Assembly (NCBI GenBank): GCA_963662155.1 | Contig: OY759271.1 | Coordinates: forward strand, 13,695,898-13,759,897 | DNA: 64,000 nucleotides | From: Lamellibrachia columna | Lineage: Eukaryota; Annelida; Polychaeta; Sabellida; Siboglinidae | Direction of reading: 5' to 3' | In this document: one piece after another, positions 54,508 through 64,000 of the stretch | How positions within the stretch are numbered: the first letter of the stretch is position 1 | Layout of the letters: every line of letters begins with the position of its first letter | Translations under genes and position numbers: made by a program | The notes under the pieces: model-generated | Told to the model about the DNA's origin: nothing | Databases searched by the model: none | Seen by the model: only the letters and a program-made list of their open reading frames with translations

Positions 54508-54961
54508 GCTAAGCCACGATAGCTCACACGATACGTTGCACTGAATTCATTGTGTTCTGCAGACCGTCTCGTGGCATTGTCGTTTTAACTATCGATTCAT
54601 TTTTTTAGCACATTTATGGGATTTTTTCCATTCACTGTACTCTGGGTAATATATTATATTATATTATGCTTTTTGCGGCATTACTTCGCTGCACATCCTA
54701 CAACGGCAACGCTATTTTCAGTGGTAACCAGAGTATCTCGTTCGCGCAGGACTCGAAAGTTCGCCCAGGACTCGACGGTTCGCGCAGAGTATCTCGTTCG
54801 CGCAGGACTCGACGGTTCGCGCAGGACTTGACCGTTCGCGCAGGACTCGACGGTTCTCGCAGACAGAACTCGACGGTTCGCGCAGGACTCGACGGTTCTC
54901 GCAGACAGAACTCGACGGTTCGCGCAGGACTCGACCCTTTTGGCCGCTACGGCGCCTCATA
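54508..54961 (-). repeat. Outer right arm of the fold-back element
   Basis: Inverted copy of 50481-50992: remaining half of the tRNA-like unit (gctaagccacgatagctc), the unique block (ttgcactgaattcattgtgttctgcagaccg), the aatataatat joint, ten 19-bp subrepeats at 54731-54936 and the terminal block ending cgcctcata. Sequence identity to the left arm is very high outside the subrepeats. Confidence 0.9.
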
Positions 54962-55194
54962 GTCCTTGGCAGATAGCTGTGCATTGTGTATTTGAAAATA
55001 TTGTGACCCAGTGACATTCATTCATCTTCCTCTGTGAGAATGAGTATTTTCTCGTATCCTTTCTATTGATCCACTGCCTTCCTTAAAATGAAACAAAAGT
55101 CGTGTTTTTTTGGCTTATACACCTATAAGAGTTACTAAAACATAACCATTTGCAATATCACGCCAGTGGTTTACTAGGAAAACCTTGTTGAACA

Positions 55195-55625
55195 AACGAC
55201 ATATTAATTTAGTAATATTCGCTCGCCCAACGAAAATACATTTGTATACACATATTCCTGTAATCGCCAATAGGATATGGTAATACTGTTTGCGTTCAAG
55301 CTCAACTTGTGTAACATATTTCGGCCTTTGTTTACTAAACTAGTCCTCTTTCTGTCAAAACAGAACGTTTGTTTGAAAGTTTGCGTTGGATCTGTGTATG
55401 CCGGCTTCACGTAATACGTCACATGTAGCCTAGGTCATCACGATTTCACAGAACTGCGCATGCGCTTATCGGTGGCTGGTTAACATGTCAGCCCTCAGTC
55501 AACCGGAGAAAGACCTTAATCTCCGACGAACACATTCTGAGTAAACCACTTGCGTGATTTTCTTGATTTTAGCTGCCCATGAATAGTTTTCGTTATCACT
55601 TTTAGGCACATAGCCCCAAAGCATT
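55195..55625 (+). repeat. Dispersed repeat family R1, second locus
   Basis: Shares attcgctcgcccaacgaaaata, tttgtatacac, the tcacgatttcacagaactgcgc type segment, tgtcagccctcagtca and ttgcgtgattttcttgattttag with the locus at 14430-14950. The two loci differ by a roughly 120-bp segment present here between tacacatattcc and gtagcctaggtc. No coding motif. Confidence 0.65.
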
Positions 55626-56274
55626 CAATATATCCGTAGCCATTCAATATTTCCTACTTATTTAAGGTCACTCTGCACCTCACTTGATATGTTTGTGCAA
55701 CGATGTCCTTCCCGAGCTCTATATTGGTTAGCACATAGCACAGCTAATTTCAAGGCTCTCTGCACATGAATCTGTGAACTGCAAGGAAGTGGAAGAAGAA
55801 AGATGACTTAACTAACTTCCCCTATGTTTGTGCACTCAGATGTCAAAGGGTGTTATGTTGCTACATGCCGGGATGATGACGAGGACGAACTGATGACAAT
55901 ATATGAACAGTGTGACCACCTGTAGCACCATCACCGCAACTAGGTCAAATGACATGATAAATGAAGTATTCCCGTCTCATTTACAAAAAGACGCGTGCAC
56001 GCCATGTTAGGAGAATACGTGAATTAGTTCACATGATGAAGTCACGCCGGTGCAGTTAGAGAGCTGGCTTTCAGTCATTGTCAAACGGTTGAACATCTCC
56101 TATTTTGTTCACTCTGTTAAACACTCCAAGGAATCGAAGAAACACAAGTGTACACCACGAGGATATAATCAATGTTTGGTTTTGATTTTGTGGTTAACAA
56201 TGGGCGTTACTCTCCCAAAATTGAAGAAGTGACAAGTCACTGTAATCAGAATACTACGAATTTGAATAAGTTTA
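55626..56274. other. Non-coding, nothing recognised
   Basis: No exon or repeat border supported. Confidence 0.4.
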
Positions 56275-56412
56275 CAGGCCGTTTTAAATACCTGTTTACA
56301 TGAGCGATGACTATAATAATAACAGTATTAATAATGAATTGCTCTTGCGCCTACATCATATCAGGAACATGAGCTCTGAGGCGCAACACACCAGAATCAT
56401 TAAGCATAAACA
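56275..56412 (+). repeat. Dispersed repeat family R2
   Basis: The string cgttttaaatacctgtttac...gagcgatgactataataataac...caggaacatgagctctgagg...accagaatcattaagcataa recurs at 63598-63715. Its last third (gagctcacaggcgcaactaaccagaatcg) recurs at about 61779-61807. Three loci in 7.5 kb. The class is unknown; no open frame. Confidence 0.65.
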
Positions 56413-56609
56413 TGTTTGGCCCTACTGTTATTTGGCACATTTTTTGCTCTTTGCCATCGCTTTGACGAGAATGCTAATTGTTTATGCCGTTGAATAGAGC
56501 AGACAGCATAATCAGCCTGACAATGACAAATACCGTTAGTTGGTCGTTCGATAGTACAGTATATTAAATAATCCAGGCGTACTACCTGGATTATTTCATT
56601 TTAACAATG

Positions 56610-57521
<912 letters not shown>

Positions 57522-58396
57522 TCCCTCCTCCCAACTTCCTCCCTTCTTTTCTCTCTCCCCCTCCCACCTCCCCTCTCTCCGGTCCAGTCAACTACCAATC
57601 AACTAACAAACTCGTTACCAGTATATTTGTTGATGAAAAACAAACGCATGTGCTATGCTTCGTACTCCACTTTGACGACGACAAATCTAATAAGAGAGAA
57701 ATCGTCAAGACAAATAAATACCTTTTGTGTGCCGATGTCAGAAACCCCTCAGTTATCCCTCAGCCAGATCACACTATACCAAATCAATGACTTGTTCCGT
57801 GTCAATGTATGTACTCTTAAATAAGAGTTACTGGAGGCATATTTTGCATCTCGTACAGAAAGCCGGACCGTTCGGTCACTGAGCTAAACACTGTCGCAAC
57901 ACCTCTTCCACCTCCTCTGATGATTCTGACTACGACAAATGACGAAGACAGAGTCCCGCTGGCCGGTGTCAGAACCGATTAATGGTATTGGGGAGGGCCG
58001 CCTTGAGCGTCGATAATTCGATTATCACTGTACGTGTCGTCTGCCACAATGCAACTGGGAATATACAGCAGTTAATTTTCTTTACATATTATGACAATTA
58101 TAATAATAAAAAATTATAAATGTGTTTCTTGAAAAGATACGAGGAGAAACATATGGTTATGTTTTGTCATAAAGTGTATCCGTCATGCACATCAAATGCT
58201 ACTATTTAGGTATGGACAGGTAAATAGAAACTACCAAAATGCATGGACTCAGCCGCCAAGCCAACTGTCATAATTCATGAACTCACACGCACTGTTATGT
58301 GTCACAATTCCCAGGACAAACATCACTTCTAAAGGAAAGGCATGGTTGTTTAGTTCAGTAGCCAAGGCCATCGCAGTTGCATTTATTAATCGTGCG
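57522..58396. other. Non-coding, nothing recognised
   Basis: A C/T-rich stretch (57522-57590) follows the ATCC array; the rest has no supported feature. Confidence 0.4.
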
Positions 58397-60584
58397 GATT
58401 TAACAAGATTTAACAAGATTTGCCATCCAAGCCAAAGGCCCAGATGGCAAGTGGACAAGGAAGCCATTGGCTTATCGAGAGTCCAACAATGTTCATCTAC
58501 TTATAGCCTGCCCTCCTGAGATATGTGTCAACCTTGTTTTTAAACATATTCACGCTGCTAGCAGTTACACAATCTGTTGACAATTTGTTCCATTCATTTA
58601 TTGTCCTCTGTGAGAACGAGTGCTTCCTGATGTCCAATCTACATTGATCCTTTACTAATTTTACCTCATGTCCTCTAGTTCTGCTATCCTTCTTGAGTGA
58701 GAAAAACATATTTCTATCAATATTTTCATACCCATTCAATATCTTAAAAACTTCAATCTGATCTCCTCTTAACCTCCTTGTCTCTAGAGTTGTTAAACCA
58801 CATTCTTTCAGGCGTTCTTCATAACTAAGGTCTCTCAGTTCTGGAATCATTTTAGTTGCTCTCCTTTGTATGCGTTCAAGCGTATCTATATCCTTCTTAC
58901 GATATGGTCTCCATGCTTGTATACAGTATTCTAAATGAGGTCTAACTATTGCTTTATAAAGAGGTATAAATAACTTTTTTCCCTTGTATGTTATGTTTCT
59001 TCTAATCAATCCAAGAATTTGATTACCCTTTGAAGCTGCAATACCACACTGCTCTGAAACTTTCATATCAGCGCTTATTGTAACTCCTAAGTCCTTTTCT
59101 TTTACAGTAGTACCCAGAACAGTATCTCCCATTCTATAGTTTACATTCAAGTTCCTATGTCCTGTATGTAGGCATTTACATTTCCCAAAATTGAACAACA
59201 TCTGCCATTTCTCAGACCATTTCACTAATCTGTCTAGATCGTTTTGTAAATGTTGTTTATCACCATCAGTATTAACCTTTCTAAACAGTTTTGTGTCATC
59301 CGCAAATTTCAGTACATTACTTGTTATACTGTCGTCCAAGTCATTGATATAAATTAAGAATAATATAGGTCCTAATACTGATCCTTGAGGTACCCCACTC
59401 AAAACCGATTTCCAATTTGAAACTTCTCCATCTACTACAACTCGTTGTCTTCTGTCAGTCAGCCATTGTTCTATCCAGTCAGTTATGCTATCCCCGATAC
59501 CATGGGCTTTTAATTTAAGTAGTAATCTTTGATGTGGCACTTTGTCAAAAGCTTTCTGAAAATCTAAGTAGATAATATCTACTGGCGATCCCACGTCTAT
59601 CCACTTAGTGATTTCTTCCAAAAAACATAACATATTTGTTAAGCATGACCTCGCTTTAAGGAATCCATGTTGAGATGAATTTAATAATTTATGCTTAACG
59701 AGGAAGTCCACCATATGGTCTTTAATTAACCTTTCTAATAATTTACAAATCACTGACGTTAAACTCACTGGTCTGTAATTCTCTGACTTATTTCTCGAAC
59801 CCTTTTTAAATAATGGTATGATGTTTGCTTCTCTCCATTCAAACGGAACAACTCCCTCTTTTAATGACAAGTTGAATACTCTTGCAAGTGGTATACTGAT
59901 TTGTTCTACTGTTTCCATTAGTAATTTTGGAGGAATCCCATCCACTCCCGGTGATTTGTTATCCTTCATTGCCTTTATTTTCTTAGCTACCAATTCTGGA
60001 GTTACAACTAACGGACCTAAATAGTCAGATTTAGCCCCCTGAAATTTAGCATCAGCAACTGGTAATGAACTAATATCTTCTTTGGTAAACACTGAACTGA
60101 AGTAACCATTTAGGTCTTCCGCCATTAAAAACCCCTGTGATATTATATTTCCAGCACTGTCTTCTAGAGGTCCAACCTTGTCTTGTACGTTTTGTTTACT
60201 CCTGACATATGCATAAAAACTCTTGCTGTCATTTTTTATGTTACATGCTAGTTTTTGCTCATAGCTTCTTTTAGATTGTCTGATTTCAGTTGTAGCTGCA
60301 TTAAGTGCCTCTTTGTATTTTGCATAGTCTTCGTCCTTTCTGGTACGCCTATAAACCCTCCACATAGTTTGTTTTAGCATTATTTTTCTAATAGCCTCTT
60401 TTGACAAGTGTTTCTTTCTACACCGTTTTCCTTGTTTTTGGAAGGGAACAAATTTATCGATGATACTCTCAATTTCATATTTTAGAATATTCCAACATTC
60501 AATTGCGGTCTTATTCATCAGCATGTTATTCCAATCTAGCTTTGCTAAGTATTTTCTCATATCTTTGTAGTTACCTTTGTGGAA
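58397..60584 (-). mobile_element. CR1-like copy H, 5'-truncated, best preserved
   Basis: Minus-strand copy with tail tttaacaagatttaacaagattt at 58399-58421 and a sharp 5' truncation at about 60584, in the linker after the endonuclease. It is nearly identical to copies B and D, suggesting recent activity of the family. No target duplication was recognised. Confidence 0.9.
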
Positions 60585-60611
60585 TGAATGCGCTATGGTA
60601 CCGAACACCAA
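58497..60611 (-). CDS. CR1 ORF2 reverse transcriptase, long open frame
   Basis: 704 codons without interruption, of which the first eight or nine (up to about 60584) come from flanking DNA. Motifs in order: NYKDMRKYLAKLDW, MWRVYRRTRKDEDY, MAEDLNGYFSSVFT, then the [69 protein letters not shown] and LKFADDTKLF (catalytic Asp pair). After these come DLGVTISADMKVSEQCG, HLEYCIQAWRPYRKKDID and the C-terminus up to RRAGYK, with stop TAG at 58497-58499. The endonuclease is missing because of 5' truncation, so the copy cannot move by itself. The RT core looks intact. The ATG at its start is accidental. Confidence 0.9.
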   Translation of the reverse strand: MVFGTIAHSFHKGNYKDMRKYLAKLDWNNMLMNKTAIECWNILKYEIESIIDKFVPFQKQGKRCRKKHLSKEAIRKIMLKQTMWRVYRRTRKDEDYAKYKEALNAATTEIRQSKRSYEQKLACNIKNDSKSFYAYVRSKQNVQDKVGPLEDSAGNIISQGFLMAEDLNGYFSSVFTKEDISSLPVADAKFQGAKSDYLGPLVVTPELVAKKIKAMKDNKSPGVDGIPPKLLMETVEQISIPLARVFNLSLKEGVVPFEWREANIIPLFKKGSRNKSENYRPVSLTSVICKLLERLIKDHMVDFLVKHKLLNSSQHGFLKARSCLTNMLCFLEEITKWIDVGSPVDIIYLDFQKAFDKVPHQRLLLKLKAHGIGDSITDWIEQWLTDRRQRVVVDGEVSNWKSVLSGVPQGSVLGPILFLIYINDLDDSITSNVLKFADDTKLFRKVNTDGDKQHLQNDLDRLVKWSEKWQMLFNFGKCKCLHTGHRNLNVNYRMGDTVLGTTVKEKDLGVTISADMKVSEQCGIAASKGNQILGLIRRNITYKGKKLFIPLYKAIVRPHLEYCIQAWRPYRKKDIDTLERIQRRATKMIPELRDLSYEERLKECGLTTLETRRLRGDQIEVFKILNGYENIDRNMFFSLKKDSRTRGHEVKLVKDQCRLDIRKHSFSQRTINEWNKLSTDCVTASSVNMFKNKVDTYLRRAGYK

Positions 60612-60668
60612 GCCATTTGATTATCCTTTTGTAGCAATTAATAGTTTGTTTGCCTTCAAATATTTTTT

Positions 60669-61066
60669 ACAAATAACTACCACTGGAAATAAATCATTTA
60701 ACTGTGATGGCATCTTTTTGTATTGCGAGTAATTAAAAACCATATTGCTTCATTTTTACTTATGAAACAGTATACCAGCTACTGGCTTAAATGCGACCAT
60801 AGATATCATGAGTATAGAAAATCGGGCGATGTGAAATGGCACAGTGTCAGCTAATGTGGCCGATGCACAAATAACTACCACTGGAAATAAATAATTTAAC
60901 TGTGATGGCATCCTTTTGTATTGCGAGTAATTAAAAACCATATCGCGGCATTTTTACTTATGAAACAGTATACCAGCTACCTGCTTAAATGTGGCCATAT
61001 ATATCATGAGTATAGAAAATCGGGCGATGTGGAATGTCACAATGGCAGCTAATGTGGCCGATGCAC
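60669..61066 (+). repeat. 198-bp tandem duplication
   Basis: Two copies of acaaataactaccactggaaataaat...atcatgagtatagaaaatcgggcgatgtg...gctaatgtggccgatgc, offset by 198 bases, with about 10 percent differences. No coding motif. Confidence 0.9.
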
Positions 61067-61087
61067 AACACTGCCCACATTATATAG

Positions 61088-61285
61088 GCCGTTTTTTCCT
61101 TTTTCGCTATCAAATATTTGCAACGTAAAGACGAAAAGGCACACTGTTCTCGTTATTCGATTTTACATAAAAAACGACCAAACAAAATTATTTGTTTTAC
61201 ATCAAATTTGAAAACGAAAAACGAACAGTGTGTGTCTTTTTAGTTTTTACATTGCAAATTTGATAATGAGAAAGGGAAATACGGC
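61088..61285. repeat. Hairpin element (candidate MITE)
   Basis: The left arm 61088-61165 (gccgttttttcctttttcgc, tatcaaatatttgcaacgta, aagacgaaaaggcacactgttctcg) is the imperfect reverse complement of the right arm 61217-61285 (cgaacagtgtgtgtcttttt, acattgcaaatttgataatg, agaaagggaaatacggc). The arms are about 75 bp at roughly 80 percent pairing, with a 50-base AT-rich loop. No flanking duplication was fixed. Could be a MITE or a transcribed hairpin. Confidence 0.65.
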
Positions 61286-62850
61286 ACATACACGGACCCA
61301 CATTCACGACCTTTCTAGAAATGGTCATTTGTAACAGCATCCTTTCTAAGATACCATTTGGATCATTCATCGGAGTTAAACTATGCTCTGTCACGTTTGG
61401 CCTTCTTCGATGTAAAGTGGATTGCTGCTTCCATGCAGCTAAAGCAAGGCATTTATCAAACTAAGTTCAAGCACTGGGAAGCAGCTACTCGTTTGTTTCA
61501 TCGTCAAGAGCAGTGAGTTATGTTACAAAGAAGCTGGCGTGTGGGAGAGAATACAGACGCGGAAGAACAGAACAGAAGACACCTTCTCCATCACATCCAA
61601 CAGTCATTGGCATAGCTTGATGTAGGTAAGAACTTCATATTCATTGTTTTGCCCTCACGCAAGAATAACACAGCATAATGCATAAACCGCGCAACGATTC
61701 TGGCAAAAATATGTATAAGTGATGATAGCACTAAACAGAAGACCCTCTAATACAGTCCCTAAACCCCAGGCACACGAGCTCACAGGCGCAACTAACCAGA
61801 ATCGTTATGCGTAATATCACATGTGAAACCTACCATTCTGTGTGTTGTCAAAAAGATTGAACAGCACCAAATGCAGCACGACAGCACTCGCGTCCGAGCG
61901 AAGGAAGCAAACATGAAATCTCGATGCTCAACCTCTCCCGAATCAACAAGCCCTCAGCAACACGTCTGCCCCTCTCTCGCGCAACATGCTGCTACATGCC
62001 CGACGATCCCTCGAGTGTAGGACACAATGCATAAACTGCGTTCCGCAAGTCCTTCTGTCCACTAACGCAGACATGCAGAGATGTCGCAGATGATATCCCT
62101 CCGATTTATTTCTTCGAAACTTGCACCAAACATGTGTAGTCATATGCTACGTGTCATCATACTAGATTATGCCACTGGTGAAACGAAACACGTGCAATTG
62201 GCAACTGTTCTTATGTTGATGGTTGCTGGACGATGATTTCACCAGACTACCGCTGGATGCCGAGTTGTCATAATGTCGGACAGTCCGCTATAGAGAGAAA
62301 ATAAACATCTCTATCTTTTCAAACAACTTCCACATTGTTATGACGTTTTAAAATATGACTGTTCCCGCTTGGCAATTGTTCGTTTTAGTGCAATCATTTG
62401 CGTTTGAAACACGTTTAATGTATATTCGAACGCCAAGTCAAGATAATGACGAATTGTACGTGAGCAAAGTCTTTAGATGACGTCATTAGTCATATTAGTT
62501 CATGGTTGCGAATAATCCTGCCGATACCTTTTATCATTTCAAATAAATGTTGTCTCATCACATGTTTCAATATATAAGTTTATAAAAACATCCATCCATT
62601 TAAAGTTTATTAAATATATGTGGTATCTTAACTTACAATAACTAAATTAAATCAGATTTCAAATTTATTTATTGAAATGAAGAGTATATGCATTATCATC
62701 TATCTAAGTTCTATGAAATATAGTGGCTAAGCGAACCGATCCCAAAAAATGTCTTACGTGTAGCAATATAACTATAAATGAATTGGAACCTATGACAAGT
62801 TACATACGTCCGTACGTATGTGCACACGTACGTACACAATTGCATGCATA
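61286..62850. other. Non-coding, partial R2 repeat
   Basis: Contains the partial third R2 copy at about 61775-61822. No exon, RNA gene or complete element is seen. Confidence 0.4.
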
Positions 62851-62855
62851 CACAC

Positions 62856-63597
<742 letters not shown>

Positions 63598-63720
63598 CGT
63601 TTAAAATCCAGTTTACACGAACGATGTTTATAATAATAATAATAACGACGAACCACAGCGCCTCAGGAACCTGAGCTCACAGGAGCAACAAACCAGATTC
63701 ATTAAGCATAATCACGAATA
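63598..63720 (+). repeat. Dispersed repeat family R2, third locus
   Basis: Matches 56275-56412: cgtttaaaatccagtttacacgaacgatg, ataataataataac, gcgcctcaggaacctgagct, aaccagattcattaagcataa. The core caggaacctgagct is nearly palindromic. Confidence 0.65.
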
Positions 63721-64000
63721 GGGACGCCCAAAAATCATTATCATAACTAGTGACTAGTTATAGTTTCAGATTATTTTGAAAATTATGTGGAGTTCATTCC
63801 ATGCTTTACGCGCAGCTACGGAGAAAGCACGTTTGTTCAAGTTATGTTTTAGGAACAATAAGTTGTTGTGAAATAAATGACCTGAGCTGCCTCGAGATAT
63901 TTGTAAGATGCAGTAGACTAGCCAAGTAGGATGGTTGTTGTAGATAGAGCACGTCGTGTAAGAATGGACAGTTTCTTCGATCGATTAAATGTCGTACGAC
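63721..64000. other. Non-coding end of window
   Basis: No feature supported in the last 280 bases. Confidence 0.35.

Larger units (their letters stand above)
50481..54961. mobile_element. Fold-back (long-TIR) element with tRNA-like arms, 6-bp TSD
   Basis: The outermost ~50 bases, starting tatgaggcgccgtagcggcc, are exactly inverted at the other end. Both ends are flanked by gtcctt (50475-50480 and 54962-54967), a perfect 6-bp duplication within CR1 copy I. Each arm has, from outside in: the terminal block; an array of 19-bp subrepeats; a block ending ...aaaaagcataatataatat; about 150 bp of unique sequence; a tRNA-like box A/box B unit; and AT-rich DNA. The arms are about 0.75 kb (left) and 0.6 kb (right, without the hAT inside it). 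No transposase belonging to this element is visible; the only one is in the nested hAT. Class is uncertain. A 6-bp duplication does not fit hAT (8), Tc1 (TA) or piggyBac (TTAA); Dada elements make 6-7 bp duplications, but no further link was seen. Confidence 0.8.
50385..55090 (-). mobile_element. Old CR1 3' end (copy I) split by a fold-back insertion
   Basis: The left part (50385-50480) matches the minus-strand CR1 3' terminus: gcaaagccaaatgctctggatggcatgtggacaag, ttggcttatcgaaagtcc. The right part (54962-55090) continues it: ttggcagatagctgtg, tcctctgtgagaatgag and ctattgatccac correspond to bases that directly follow in copies D and H. The 4.5 kb in between is the fold-back element. This copy is diverged, so the CR1 family was inserted here long before the fold-back arrived. 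Confidence 0.7.

Overview
The window is a gene-poor, AT-rich stretch of an animal nuclear genome. It is not prokaryotic or viral: there are no operons, ribosome-binding sites or CRISPR-type arrays. There are several CR1-clade non-LTR retrotransposons with an SGNH-esterase ORF1, hAT DNA transposons with 8-bp target duplications, tRNA-derived repeats, many micro- and minisatellites, and a few short exon-like segments with GT/AG borders. CpG is not strongly depleted. I infer an aquatic invertebrate or basal chordate; the sequence alone does not fix the species.

Layout. 1-7.8 kb: a truncated forward CR1 copy (A), itself split by another LINE fragment, is invaded by a near full-length reverse CR1 copy (B, both ORFs present but broken); a short forward fragment (C) follows. 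7.8-17 kb: mostly non-coding, with a tRNA-Met-like SINE, a complete non-autonomous hAT-type element with an 8-bp duplication (13319-14144) and a 29-bp minisatellite. 17.0-17.4 kb: a CpG-rich segment with a probable first coding exon on the minus strand. 18-24 kb: a decayed pogo-like transposase, a two-copy tandem duplication, and a second duplication carrying a large CCACCC-type minisatellite. 24.5-29.3 kb: reverse CR1 copies D, E and F. 29.8-41 kb: LINE remnants, a hAT-like relic, several minisatellites, a 187-bp hAT MITE, one probable internal exon of an unidentified host gene (38515-38646, minus) and a 37-bp minisatellite grown from the 3' end of a LINE. 41-48 kb: mostly non-coding with another dead LINE. 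48-50 kb: CR1 copy G, split by an inverted CA/TG/TA microsatellite structure.

The most notable structure is at 50.4-55.1 kb. An old CR1 3' end (copy I) is interrupted by a fold-back element with perfectly matching termini and a 6-bp duplication (GTCCTT). Its arms hold 19-bp subrepeats and a tRNA-like pol III promoter. One arm is in turn interrupted, at the tRNA-like box A, by a 2.7-kb hAT transposon with an 8-bp duplication (GCTCTACC) and a decayed ZMYM1-like transposase. That is three nested insertion levels, each with visible borders.

55-64 kb holds dispersed repeats, a roughly 900-bp compound microsatellite cluster, CR1 copy H with the longest open RT frame (704 codons), a 198-bp duplication and a hairpin element. 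The transposons are likely the only multi-domain coding material here; no complete host gene can be assembled from this window.
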